From positions 1,231,519-1,295,518 of the forward strand of contig CM039512.1 in assembly GCA_022432975.1 (NCBI GenBank): a stretch of DNA of 64,000 nucleotides, given 5' to 3'. Position 1 is the first letter of the stretch; every line of letters starts with the position of its first letter. Source of the stretch: Begonia masoniana. Its lineage: Eukaryota > Streptophyta > Magnoliopsida > Cucurbitales > Begoniaceae. The notes below the pieces were generated by a model. That model was not told the DNA's origin. It was given only the letters and a program-made list of their open reading frames with translations, and did not search any database. Both the position numbers and the translations under genes were made by a program. Shown piece by piece: positions 28,913-39,894 of this stretch.

Positions 28913-31102
28913 ATGATGACTCAACATAAATACATACAATATATACACACGCACTCATAATTTGATTTAACATTTCCTATTTAGTTGAAAGTATCCTCAA
29001 TCTTTTTGGAGATATTTAGTCTCAGTTTTATCTCTATCTTTGCGACGTAAAGAGAAATTATTGACCCTTATTTAACGGTGAGTGGAATGAACAGATCCCC
29101 ATCCTACATTGAAGATAACAAATTAATTTTATAAAAAAAAATTATATTATGGATTATATTTGACCCATATATTGAATTTAAAGGTCATTTCCAATTATGA
29201 ACTGTTGATAAGGTGAATTGAAAAATCAGAAATGTGTCCAAATGTCATTAAGGATAAGCCTTTTTTTTTAAGATAAGGAACAAGCAGCATTATAGTCACT
29301 GTCGTATGTGATTTTCATGCATATGAGCTCAATCGTTCTTAGCAATTTCAATCTTTTTGGACGAGACATCTTTATTAATAGTTAGCTATGAAAAGAAGGA
29401 TATATGAATGTCTATACATTATGATTTTTTTGGTCCACCCTTGTTTACTTTTTTCCATTGCATAGTTGGTTAGGTTTCTCATGGTGGGGTGGGGTTCTAT
29501 CAAAGGAATGTGATGATAAACCATCTGTCAATGCTGACAGTGACCTTAGTGCCGCGATTCGAAACGGGCCCGTGACAGAACGGGGAACGATTCAGTTTGG
29601 AAAATGTTAAACCACCCGACCCTTGAACAAATTTACAGCAAAATACTTTAAGAAACAAAAACTAAGCAAAAAAGTTAATCTCAAAAATACAAACCAACAA
29701 CCAAGTCCAACAGTAGTATGATAAATGGTATAATAGTAAACATTCAAATTAAACCGAGCGAAAAGAAATATTGTCAAATCGTAGAGGCTAATGTTGAGGA
29801 TGCTCGTTGTGGAGTAGCCCCCGTTATCGATCTTTTCTTCCTTTAGAGTTTTATTTTTGTTCTAGTGAGAATTTCTTGATTGGTATTATTTTCTCCTTCT
29901 TTGGCTTGAATAAATTATTAGGTGTTGGATATTATTTTCATGTAAGTATCTTTTGGGATTGTTGGGTTTTCGCATTATCATATGGACCAAGTCTCATTTC
30001 GTTTAAAGTCTTCCACTGTCAAATCTAGTCTTGGGTTAAGCTTTCAGGTTCTCTCCGATGATCTGACCCATCAAACCAACGTTTCCATCTAGACCCACCT
30101 TCGAGTCGTGACATATCCAGTATGCAAAGAAAACAATAAAAATAAAGACAATGTTTCACTAATAGAAACTAAGCTCAACCCTCAACTGGATGTAGCAAAT
30201 CATTTCTCGTTTTTACAGATTCTATGTCTCGTTCGCTAAAATCTTCGCCTTCATTATATGCTATCAAAACCAGATTAATCTGTTGCTTATCTCTCTGCAC
30301 TGTCTACCTTCTTCCATCAATCAAAAACAAAGAAGACTATACGAACTCGGGAAGAGAACAAGAAAAGAACATTGAAAAAGAGGAACCAATCGCTTAAGTG
30401 GACATAAGGCTGGCTACAAACTACAAGTTGCTCGTTGTTGAAGCATCGACGTGTCGTTTCTTTTTCTCATCTTCCATGTGCTAAGCAATTTACAAACAAC
30501 GTTAACACCTTCACTCGTAGAAAACTAATTAATTAAATGTATTAATTTTAAGAAAGAAACGTGTTTTATATTATGGATTATTTTATAAAATAATTAATTA
30601 CATAACTAATTAATTAAAAAAATAAAATGTCACGTGTTGAAGATTCTATGAATAGTGAGCAATCTTCCTGCAATTGACTTGTCTGAAAGGTCCAATCCGA
30701 TGCAAGAACTTAGAAATATTGTCTCTAGTGACGTCATCAAGTACTTGTTTGGATTCCGAAGTTTTCAGACAAGAAAGAAGAGCCGTTTCAAGTTAAGATC
30801 GTTGGAAAGCCCATTGCAGTTCTGTTTTCAAATCAAGGTAGAACATGTCTTTTGGTGACAAACAAACAGGTCCAAGAGAAGACCATTTTCCTCTCTCTCT
30901 CGACTGTCTATCTCTCTCTCTCTAGCTTTCATACGTTTTCTTAGATGGGAACTATGCATTTCATCAGGAAATAACGATAATGGACGGCTCGACATTCATC
31001 AATCGCACCAAAGTTTACAACTTTTGCACATTCTATAACCTAAATTCACCATTATCAGACTACCTAGAGAGAGAGAGAGAGAGTTTTGATGAAGTAAGGA
31101 CT

Positions 31103-32000
31103 TCAGATGGAGGAGTTGGACGTGGAGCAGTCATCTTTGAGATTGGACGATGTGATGGGGAAAAGCTGAAGGGTCTTGAGAGGTTTAGTGGGACCCGGGA
31201 AATGAGGACGGGCATCAACCTTCATGATCATCCAATCATAGCCGTACATTCTCATCATCGCCTTCTCCATCTCCTCCCTCTCCGTTATAAATTCCATCTT
31301 TTTCTCCGTGTTTGTCTCTGCATCTAATGCACCGCCATTGGCTATGCCTCCCTGTTCCCCCCCAAGACAGAAAGAAAACAATAAACGATAAGAATAAGAA
31401 AGGATAATTTCTATGTCGTTTGCTGTCTGTGGCTGAGGAATGATGAGTTTCATTACTTCTTACTTTCTCCATTTCCTGATAGAGGTAGATTTTATGCTTA
31501 AATACGTAACAATCAGAGTCAAACTGGCTAACACAAAATTACTACCAACCTACAAAACCAGCTAATAGTATTAGTACTTGCGACTTGACTTGTAAAATAC
31601 AAAAAAATAACATAATGGAGACTGTCACCTGAAGAAGAGACCCATTTGAATTGCAGAAGAGTTGCTGAGTTTCAAAAGGAGGAGGATCCAGATAGTGGAG
31701 AAATCTATGATTGTGCTCATCGAGCTGGTACTGCATTTGATCGTTACATTGATAGAGTTGCTGCTGCTGAAGTTGTTTATAAAGTTTTCTTCGAAGTTTC
31801 TGTCTGTCTCTAGCCTTGTGATTTTGAAACCAGTAGAACACATTTTTGCCCTCTATTTTTCCGTAAAAAGAGAGATGAGTTGTGATCTGCTGGATTTGAG
31901 AAGCATTTGGAGTCCTTGTCCCACCTCTATACATCTCTTCCAATATCATAAGCTGCTCTGGAGTAGGGCTCCACCTTGAGGAATTGGTCGTTGGAGACAT
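31103..32000 (-). CDS. WOX3: WUSCHEL-related homeobox protein, WOX3/PRS type
   Basis: Two reverse-strand exons, 32000-31629 and 31351-31103, join in phase 0 to 206 residues. The WUS-type homeodomain follows [19 protein letters not shown] and includes [19 protein letters not shown]; the long helix spacing is typical of WOX proteins. After a Gln-rich stretch, exon 2 gives a region with [11 protein letters not shown] and the WUS box TLQLFPI near the C-terminus. The closest remembered relative is Arabidopsis WOX3 (PRESSED FLOWER, 244 residues), which shares LMILEEMYR and the same tail layout. WOX3 proteins act in the nucleus to recruit marginal founder cells in leaves and floral organs. The intron acceptor is inferred from phase and consensus. 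Two (GA)n runs lie in the promoter. Confidence 0.92.
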
Positions 32001-32214
32001 TGGAGAGTAAGCTCATTATTTTCTGAGAAAATGGTGGGTGTGTATAAATAGATCGGGGGAGTGAGAAAAGAGACGAAAAAGAGGACGGTAGTGAGAGAGG
32101 CAGCAAAATGAAGAGGTTAAAAGTATTGAAAAAGAAGTACCTTCATCTCAGGCTGTCATGCTGATGTTTCCCCTGCGAGGAGCATTCAAGCTATAGATTT
32201 CAGTCCTGCACATT

Positions 32215-32217
<3 letters not shown>

Positions 32218-32253
<36 letters not shown>

Positions 32254-32335
32254 GGGTTATTGGGAGATATACTGTGAATGATTATGTCATCCTTCATCTT
32301 GTTACTTGTTTAGAGAGAGAGAGAGAGAGAGAGAG
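32218..32335. promoter_or_regulatory. Two (GA)n tracts upstream of WOX3
   Basis: Pure GA runs at about 32218-32250 and 32312-32334 lie 220-335 bases upstream of the WOX3 start on the other strand. Such tracts are known sites for plant BPC (GAGA-binding) proteins, which regulate several homeobox genes; binding here is inferred. Confidence 0.45.
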
Positions 32336-34740
32336 GTGACACTAGACAGCCAGTTGAATTCAGAATGAGGTCTCTCTCATTAACATGCGAGAGAGATGGA
32401 GAATGGGATGGTACAGACAAGACAAGTTGTTTTCGACTTGATGATGGATAGAATTGAGAGTTGAGACTAATCATACGCACGAGCTTTTCACGTGCTTCAG
32501 CCTTGGAAATTTTATTTATTTATTTATTTTTATTTTTTCAAGGCTTTTCAAAATTCCTTTCTTTCTATAAGTCATTCAATGCATTTGGCATCTACTCTCT
32601 CTCTGTTCCTCGAACAAGACTCTCTCTCAGTCTATTAAATAAAAGTTTTGTTTAATTAATAACAACAGTTTGCAGAAGCCGTTTTAGAAATTCAGACTTC
32701 CAAACCGATCAACTTTCAGACTGTTGGTCGTTGGACATGGGTTTGCCCTAAAGAACTTCTCTTAATTGTGCATGATTCAACTAACACTTGATTCGTCTTA
32801 ATCGTCCATAGTTCTTCACACCCTTTATGTAATTTTGTCCCACTGTTTGACCTACACAACTCGGTTCTTTTTCGGAGCAGAAGTAGAAACAAAACAAGAT
32901 TCAAATCATGGCCCCACTTTTTTCTCCAGTTCTTCTCTTTCCAACTCCAAACCATGTATTTCTTGTGCTTTCTTTGTCGTTTGCTGAAACATCGTAGATT
33001 ACCGACATAAACTAATACCGCTGGGCTACAAAATCACGAACAGATCCTGTAGGTTGAGAGTTGACTGAGAAAAGTTTAGGGAGAAAGCGAGGAAAATAAA
33101 TGTAAAGTGGAAGTTTATAAAAACCTGGGTCGCCCAGGAAACCTAGCTTGTCTGGTCATGTTCTATCAGAACTAGTACTTCTAAACAGATTACAGAAGAG
33201 GGATGAGGAAAAGTAAAAGTCTTTTTTATTGATATTTAATGGGTAATATTAATTGATTTCAACTACTGTTTTTCATGTCTTGCATGCATCAGTGTTTGAT
33301 GATGATTGGACTTCTCCTTCTGAGCGATTTGGTCAATCCCTCATTCTGTCTCTCCTCATTACTATCCTCTTCATCATTTCTTAATCATCTTCTCCACCCT
33401 TGTTCTATATTCTCCAAGTTTTGTGAGATTAATTTCCCAATGTATCAGATAGCATTATTATTATCATAAGTTTTGAACGTACACTTGTTGAGCTACCGGT
33501 ACTTTTATAGACTCTGTGAGGCTCCAATTTATATGGATCCTTTTGCTTATGGACTGTTTGTCTTCTAAAATAGAATAACATTTACCATCTTTACAAGAAT
33601 CTTTATGGGTAGTTAGATATTGTCAAGTTTTTTTTCTAAATAATTTAATTCTCATTGCTCTTTGTTAGCAGTCTAATTTCTGACTAATTGCTTATATAAG
33701 TAGCAATCTAAATATACTATATACATGACATAAATTATTAGTGTTGGCCAACCCGTTCGACCCGGCGTTTTTGTTTAAACCTAGCTTCAAGTCATGAAAG
33801 GTTGTGTCAGTGACACGCGAAGACAAGAAAGTTTCGAAGTGAGGGCTCAACTCATATTAGTACGGTGCACAATCTTACATCGCTTGAAAAAGTAAAAAAT
33901 ATATAGTTTATAAGTAGAGTTTTCCTTCTTACTTAGTACGAGGCATTTTCGGCTAACTCCAAGAAATAAATTTGTGCGGGTTCTATCTCAAAACAGACAA
34001 TTTTGTACATGGAACACTAAAACGTTACGCAAGGGGTACTTTCAAATTTTCTAAAATGTGGTATTTTTTTCTCCTAAAAAATGCTTAATATTATTTTGTG
34101 TTGTTTTCAAATAAATAATTTGTTTATTAAATGAATCTATCAATATAATTCAAGCAATCAATGATTTAGATATCTTCATGAGTTGATATGTTCACAAATA
34201 GTGAAATGCAGTGAATTGTCTACGCCTCACTCGAACTCCTCAAATTTCTTTCTACTCAATTAAAAAGTTATTAATGCTAGTAGGCAGGTAACTGAACATA
34301 TAAACTATTACAACGAGAAAATTTATAATTATTATTTTTTTTAGAATTAAATTCTGGAATAGTAGAAGTTTGCATGCATTTTCTCAGATTACGAAGACAT
34401 GATTTACTTCTCTACATGAGAGAAGCATGTTTTGTAATATTGAAAATATAATGATAATAAAATAAAAATAAAAAGCACTTAAACAAGCTCTTAGAATAAA
34501 AACCCAATAGTTTGTCCAAGTATTTAACAAATAAGCATTAAATTAAACAAATGAAATGTCAAATTAGAACTCATTTTCTTAGCTTTATTTACAAAGATCT
34601 TCCTCTTAAGCAAAACCCGATCTCGGGTCACTGGTAGGAGCTAGTTACCTTTGATAAATTGGTTGATCATGCAAGCTCCGAATGGATTTCATGGAATGTC
34701 GACTAAAATTCGTGGGATTAACGGATTAACCTTTCGTATG
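32336..34740. other. Gene-free stretch with dispersed repeat copy
   Basis: No gene is recognised. It probably holds distal WOX3 promoter DNA. A copy of the dispersed repeat family seen near 28.8 kb lies at about 33840-34010 (words CACAATCTTACATCGCTTGAA, TAAGTAGAGTTTTCC and AAATAAATTTGTGCGGGTT). Confidence 0.45.
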
Positions 34741-34862
34741 TGTAACGACCTGGCCCGACCCCTACCAGAGAGGTACTCATGATCTTTTTTCCCCTGGTGG
34801 GAAATTTCATACCCTCCTCAGCTCGAACATAGGGTCTCCAGGCTTAAGTACCATGAGACATT
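34741..34862 (-). mobile_element. tRNA-type SINE, truncated reverse copy
   Basis: The reverse complement shares its word order with the forward copies from 35623 on: TGGTACTTAAGC, GGAGACCCTATGTTCGAGC (B box), GAGGGTATGAAATTTCCCACC and TCTGGTAGGGGTCGGGC. The A-box end is missing where the plastid insert begins. Confidence 0.7.
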
Positions 34863-34904
34863 GTTTAATTCCTGTTGAAGCATCTATGGTTCAAATCTAA
34901 TTGA

Positions 34905-35602
34905 AAATAGAAGAATTTCAAGGATATTTAGAACTTGATAAATCTCGGCAACACAACTTCCTATACCCACTTCTCTTTCGGGAGTATATTTATACATTCG
35001 CTCATGATCATTTTTTAAACTGATCCATTTTGTTGGAAAATGTGAGTTATGACAAGAAATCCAGTTTACTAATTGTAAAACGTTTAATTACTGAAATGTA
35101 TCAACAGAATCATTTGATTATTTCTACTAATTATTATAACCAAAATCATTTTTTAGGATACAACAAAAATTTGCATTCTCAAATTCTATCAGAAGGGTTT
35201 GCATTCATTGTGGAAATTCCATTTTTCTTACGATTAGTATCTTCCTTAGAAGAAGCAGAAATCACAAAATCTTATAATTTACGATCAATTCATTCAATAT
35301 TTCCTTTTTTAGAGGATAAATTCTCACATTTTAATTATGTGTCAGATGTATTAATACCATACCCCGTCCATCTGGAAATTTTGGTTCAAATTATTTGCTG
35401 TTGGGTGAAAGATGTCTTTTCTTTGCATTTATTATAGTTTTTTCTTACCAGAGTATTGTAATTGGAACAGTCTTATTACCCCAATTAAATTGATTTTTTT
35501 TTCAAAAGAAAATCGAAGATTATTTTTGTTCCTATATAATTTTCATGTATGTGAATACGAATCTATTTTATTTTTTCTCCGTAACCAATTTTCTCATTAA
35601 TT
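34905..35602 (+). pseudogene. matK: Plastid matK fragment in the nucleus (NUPT)
   Basis: The translated sequence follows the N-terminal half of plastid maturase [11 protein letters not shown], then [18 protein letters not shown], then [38 protein letters not shown] and [11 protein letters not shown]. The start ATG has become ATA (about 34907), an in-frame stop appears near 35020, and the frame shifts near 35440, so it cannot make a protein. The fragment ends near [15 protein letters not shown], roughly half of a usual matK of about 500 codons. It lies between a reverse SINE copy and a forward SINE copy. matK normally sits in the plastid trnK intron and helps group II intron splicing. Confidence 0.9.
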
Positions 35603-35622
35603 TTGATCGAGACATAATCAAA

Positions 35623-35840
35623 GGTTTGAGTGGCTCAAGTGGTACCAGCTCACATGTCTCGTGGTACTTAAGCTTGGAGGTCTTGGGTTCGAGTTGGGGA
35701 GGGTATGAAATTCCCCACCAGAGGAGAAAAGATTATGAGTACAGTTCGTGGATCTTCTCTTGTAGGGGCCGGGCTGGCGGACTTTGGTAGGCTGCACGAT
35801 ATGGTTTGCGGATCCTTTCTGGTAGGGGCCGGACCGAGTC
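35623..35840 (+). mobile_element. tRNA-type SINE, copy 1 of tandem array
   Basis: Starts with an A-box-like TGGCTCAAGTGG and a B-box GGGTTCGAGTT about 55 bases later, the Pol III internal promoter layout of tRNA-derived SINEs. The body includes GAGGGTATGAAATTCCCCACC and TTCTGGTAGGGGCCGGACC. A second unit follows directly. Confidence 0.65.
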
Positions 35841-36055
35841 GCTCAAGTGGTATCAGTTCACATGTCTCATGGTACGTAAGCTTGGAGGTCCTGGATTTGA
35901 GCTGTAGAGGGTATGAAATTCTCCACCAGGGGGGAAAAGATCACGAGGACAATTCGTGGATCCTCTCTAGTAGGGGCCGGGCTGTTGGACCTTTGGTAGG
36001 CCGCACGATCTGGTTCATGGATCCTTTCTGGTAGGAGCCAGACCGGGTAGTTACA
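35841..36055 (+). mobile_element. tRNA-type SINE, copy 2 of tandem array
   Basis: Same order of words as copy 1, beginning GCTCAAGTGGTATCAG and ending near GGGTAGTTACA. The B-box word has drifted to GGATTTGAGC. Unit length is about 215 bases. Confidence 0.65.
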
Positions 36056-36106
36056 TAAAAGGGCACCCTTTTATACTGACTCAAGTGGTACCAGCTCACA
36101 TGTTTC

Positions 36107-36449
36107 TGATGCACCACAATCATCTAAAATCATCTAAAAGAGGTTTATTGGGTATTGTTAGTAGTGGAGCAGCATAGGGGAGAGAGGAGTGTCTGACATA
36201 CCGTTAGGTGACTAGGAGAGAGAGTCTGAGTCTGTTACGAGGGGGATAAAAGAGGGAGAGGAGAAGAGAGAATTATGCATTGAATATTGTTATGCTTAAT
36301 TTGAATTACAACCGAGTCTGTGGTTGATTTCCAGACTTGTGGTCTTCTCTGTGTGTGTGAGTGTGTATATGTGCTTGTTGCTGTGTTCTTCTTGCAGGGA
36401 GTTCCTGGTATTGAGAGAAGGCACCGTAGAAGCAATACAACCCTCATCA
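36107..36449 (+). repeat. Gypsy left LTR
   Basis: 343 bases bounded by TG and CA, identical to 41575-41917. Followed after one base by the primer-binding site. Confidence 0.95.
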
Positions 36450-36469
36450 TTGGTATCAGAGCGATCGCC

Positions 36470-38668
36470 ATGGCCAAGCCTTTTACTCGAAGTGATAAAA
36501 TGGAGGAACAGGATAAAGAAATCGCCGAGATTAAAGGTGAGCTGGAGCGCCATTTTGGAGTTTTGGTCCGCATAGAAGAAGCTCTTAAGTTACTCACCGA
36601 GAAAACAGAGGCGGTTTTCCTCCACGCTGCACCCCCTACACCGCCGGAATCAGCAACCGGCAATCCCTCCTTCTCGAACGCCAAAGGCAAAGCGCCGATG
36701 CAACCTGATCCTGGTTTAAAGAAAATCGACCCGCGTTTCGTAGCGTCTGGCAGTGATCGCCCACCATTCTTCCATAGATCAGAAGATACATACAGAGGCG
36801 ACGCTCCACTGCAGTTTGCGAGGGGTGACCGATTTCGAGGTGAAGAGGACAACGATTTCCAGATCGATGGTCGTCGGAGGCGCGGTTTCCGTTATTCTTC
36901 AAGAGGAGATCGCAACAGCCCAGTCGATTTCACTCGACGTCGTGGCGGCGAAGCTCTGCAGAAGCTGGAGCTTCCCCTATTCGATGGGGATGATTGGGAC
37001 AGCTGGGTCAAAAAAGCTGAGAGATTCATTCGTTTGGCCCATATTGCCCCAAATGACAGGGCCCACGTGCTTTCAGATTTTTTAGTTGGCAAAGCTTGGG
37101 ACTATTTTGAATGGATAGGAGAAGAGGAGCCCAATATGACTTGGGAGGAAATAAAAGAAGCAATGAGACAGCGTTTCGGGCCTCGAGAAATTCGTTCGGT
37201 GCAAGAACAGTTAATTAGTCTCAGGCAAGTGGGGAGTGTGGAGGAATACGGAGATAAATTCCAGATTTTGGCAGCCAAAATTCGGGGCATGGATCGAGAG
37301 GCTGTTTTGGCGGCTTTTCTGAATGGGCTGGCTATTGAATTGCAACATGATGTTCGGGTCATGAGGCCCAGAAATGTTTATGAAGCCTTTATGCTAGCAC
37401 TGACATATGAAGATAAATTATTGGCCCAAAGATCCACTTCGGGCTATAGGCCCAATTTCTCTAGCTCTGGAGTACAAACCAAAATTTACTCAGAGGCCCA
37501 CTTCTCCAGTGCAAAGCCCTTTGTTCACCTTCCCAGCGACAAGCAACGAGCTGGGTATCAATTTTCCAGCGACAACCAAAAACTCAATTCTCATCCTTCC
37601 AGCGACTCCAAACAGTTCGCAATTAAAGGGGTCTCCACCGTCGCACCCAATTCCCCGGCCAAGCTGGAAACCATCGTTACTCGTCCAGCGACCTCTCAGC
37701 TCGAGCGTCAGCGACGCCGCGAAGCCAAGCTGTGTTTCCGGTGCGGTGAACCTTGGCAGCCTGGTCACCGGTGCAAGGGAGCGCTACGTATTATCGGAGA
37801 AGATGAACTGGAGGATCCCGCTGAAGATTTGCCCCTGCCTTCTGAAATTCCAGAAGAGGTCGACGAAGGTTTGATGTTTTATCAACCTTCTCTTTCCTTG
37901 TTTGCCCTAACCGGAGGGAGCAGCTCTACTTCCTTTAAATTGTTGGGGCATATTGGATCTTGTTCGGTTTTGATATTAATCGACTCAGGAGCTTCACGCT
38001 CTTTCATCAGCTGGCGAGCGGTTCAATCTCTGCAGCTACCCCGAGAGTCAGTCACCCCTATTTCAGTATCGGTGGGCGATGGATTCCAGTGGTCATTGAA
38101 GACCGTATGTTCTGATATTCCTCTAGTAATTCAAGGTATTACGTTTTCTATTACAGCATTTCCTTTCCACATTCCGGGTGCCGATATGGTGCTTGGCATG
38201 GACTGGTTTAGGAGTCTGGGCACTCTCCAGGCGAATTTCAATTTTATGTGGCTTACTTTTTGGCGCGATGGGAACAAATTTATACTAGTTGGTGATACAG
38301 CTTTGATGGACGACTACAGCATCCAGCTTGTGTTCTTTAATCTCCAAATCTCTCTGGCCTTCCTAATTGCCGCTTTCTTATTGGTTAACAAAATTGCAGC
38401 AATTATCACTGACATATGTGTATTCGGAAGTGGTCTTTTAGGCGCCTTTCTCTTCCAGTTCTTGATTCAAGATCAATCGTATCTGAAGGCCGGACTAATT
38501 GCATTTGAGTTATATTCCGGGTTTGCTTTATATCGAGGATTGCACGAGTTTGTTCAATATTCCTTCATGGGGAATTATATGGGAACCAACGGGTACCAGT
38601 TTGAAATCTGTGAAAAAGGAAATGTCTACATTCAACTAGTTTGTACAAACGAAGTTAGCCGTAATTAA
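36470..38668 (+). CDS. Gag-protease-ABCA fusion frame of the Gypsy element
   Basis: 732 residues from the ATG 20 bases after the PBS start. In order: a coiled N-terminus; a retrotransposon gag region with LPLFDGDDWDSWVKKAERF and VEEYGDKFQIL; the zinc knuckle CFRCGEPWQPGHRCKG (CX2CX4HX4C); and the aspartic protease core LIDSGASRSFIS with VLGMDWF. From about 38290 the frame runs on, without a break, into about 105 residues that are not retroviral: VFGSGLLGAFLFQF and a segment with FALYRGLHEFVQYSFMGN, as in membrane segments of plant ABCA transporters. The last 19 residues are read from the Copia LTR. The gag and protease look intact. Whether a product is made is unknown. Confidence 0.88.
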   Translation: MAKPFTRSDKMEEQDKEIAEIKGELERHFGVLVRIEEALKLLTEKTEAVFLHAAPPTPPESATGNPSFSNAKGKAPMQPDPGLKKIDPRFVASGSDRPPFFHRSEDTYRGDAPLQFARGDRFRGEEDNDFQIDGRRRRGFRYSSRGDRNSPVDFTRRRGGEALQKLELPLFDGDDWDSWVKKAERFIRLAHIAPNDRAHVLSDFLVGKAWDYFEWIGEEEPNMTWEEIKEAMRQRFGPREIRSVQEQLISLRQVGSVEEYGDKFQILAAKIRGMDREAVLAAFLNGLAIELQHDVRVMRPRNVYEAFMLALTYEDKLLAQRSTSGYRPNFSSSGVQTKIYSEAHFSSAKPFVHLPSDKQRAGYQFSSDNQKLNSHPSSDSKQFAIKGVSTVAPNSPAKLETIVTRPATSQLERQRRREAKLCFRCGEPWQPGHRCKGALRIIGEDELEDPAEDLPLPSEIPEEVDEGLMFYQPSLSLFALTGGSSSTSFKLLGHIGSCSVLILIDSGASRSFISWRAVQSLQLPRESVTPISVSVGDGFQWSLKTVCSDIPLVIQGITFSITAFPFHIPGADMVLGMDWFRSLGTLQANFNFMWLTFWRDGNKFILVGDTALMDDYSIQLVFFNLQISLAFLIAAFLLVNKIAAIITDICVFGSGLLGAFLFQFLIQDQSYLKAGLIAFELYSGFALYRGLHEFVQYSFMGNYMGTNGYQFEICEKGNVYIQLVCTNEVSRN
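38290..38608 (+). other. Captured host ABCA-type transporter fragment
   Basis: Encodes hydrophobic segments that match the C-terminal part of the membrane domain of plant ABC-A family transporters (ABCA2/ABCA7 type): NLQISLAFLIAAFL, CVFGSGLLGAFLFQF and LYRGLHEFVQYSF. It contains no visible intron. It sits between the protease end and the Gypsy C-terminal tail and is in frame with both, ignoring the later Copia insertion. The exact left edge is uncertain by about 20 bases. The identification rests on remembered family sequence. Confidence 0.8.
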
Positions 38669-38805
38669 TAGGCTACAGGTACAACAAATTGACCAAAAAT
38701 AAAGGAAACGGAAGAAACTAAATGCTAAAGATAAGGAAACAGATTATTTGTACAGGTGTCTAACAGGTGGGTTGTTGGAGTGGGGCTCGGATGTATTGTT
38801 TAACA
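38609..38805 (-). repeat. Copia 3' LTR
   Basis: 197 bases, two differences from 41275-41471 (visible near AAATAAAGGAAACGG versus AAATAAATGAAACAG). Adjacent to the purine tract. Confidence 0.92.
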
Positions 38806-38812
38806 CCCCCCC

Positions 38813-39886
38813 TCAAGATGGAGTCGGAGGAGAAATATCGAGGAGGCCCATCTTGGGAAGCAAGTGGCGAAGCGAAGCGACACCAAGTGGTTTGGTGAAT
38901 ATGTCAGCAAGCTGGTCAAAGGAGCGCAAGTAGGATGGAATAATGAGTCCGGAGGATATTTTTTCACGGACAAAATGACAGTCGATCTCAATGTGTTTAG
39001 TTCGTTCATGAAACACGGGATTCTCAGCAATGTGTAGCGCCGCCTTGTTGTCACAGTGGACAGGAATCGGGTGAAGTTGTGAGAAACCGAGCTCATGCAA
39101 GAGGGAGTGGAGCCACTGGAGTTCAGATGTGAGTGCAGCAAGTGCACGATATTCGGCTTCAGCGGAAGAGCGGGAAACAGTTGGTTGCTTTTTAGTCTTC
39201 CAAGAGATGGGACTGGATCCCAACATCGTGAGATATCCTGTAGTGGAGCGACGAGTATTAATACAACCTGCCCAATCGGAGTCTGAGAACCCGACGAGGG
39301 AGAGCGTACTGGAGGCAGGGAGAAAGATTCCATGACCAACTGTGCCTTTGAGATAGCGGAGTACGCGGTGAGCTGCATCAAGATGAACGAAGTGTGGTTG
39401 TTGCATAAATTGACTTAGTGTGTTGACAGCAAATTGAATGTCTGGACGTGTGACAGTGAGATATAAAAGACGACCAATGAGGCGACGGAAAGTAGATGGA
39501 TCTGGAATCGGAGTACCATCATCAGGACGAAGCTTGAGGTGTTGTTCCATAGGAAAAGAAGATGGACGAGATCCAAGGAATCCAGTATCGGTGAGAATGT
39601 CGAGGGTGTATTTTCGTTGACATAGGAATATACCTGCCTTGGAACGTGAAACCTCGATGCCAAGAAAGTATCGAAGAGGGCCAAGGTCTTTGATTGAAAA
39701 AGAATGGGCGAGTAGCGTTTTTGTTTTGGTAATGAAATGTTCATTGTTCCCTGTGACAATTATGTCATCAACATAGACAAGTATAAACACAGAGATAGCA
39801 CCACGAATATAGGTGAAGAGGCTATAGTCAGAAGTAGATTGATGAAAACCTTGTGACATGAGTGTAGAGGAGAGTTTGGAGAACCA
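38813..39886 (-). pseudogene. Copia reverse transcriptase/RNase H, C-terminal part
   Basis: Reads from WFSKLSSTLMSQGF through the RT active-site YVDD (VFILVYVDDIIVTGNN), then DLGPLRYFLGIEV, RPDIQFAVNTLSQFM and the RNase H segment with SSAEAEYRALA and HCDNKAALHIAENP, ending DIFTKPL and a short tail. It is open, but it is cut from its N-terminal half by the 790-bp insertion at 39895-40684. The upstream open frame inside that insertion is not Copia coding. Confidence 0.9.
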
Positions 39887-39894
39887 CTGACGAT

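Larger units (their letters stand above)
25256..31067. other. Gene-poor stretch, 5.8 kb
   Basis: No gene, tRNA or known microRNA is recognised. It holds a degenerate element-like patch at about 25690-25890 with repeated GAGCCGAGCCTAACGAGCC words, a (CT)n run and a G run near 26.8 kb, and copies of a dispersed repeat near 27.7 and 28.8 kb. Open frames are short and lack family likeness. Confidence 0.5.

Noticed and set aside
35623..35700. Possible true tRNA gene (A and B boxes present)
   Set aside because: No cloverleaf could be paired and the segment recurs as a 215-base unit, which fits a SINE.
36235..36852. Reverse-strand open frame across the Gypsy LTR and gag
   Set aside because: Antisense shadow of the gag frame; it crosses the LTR border and primer-binding site.
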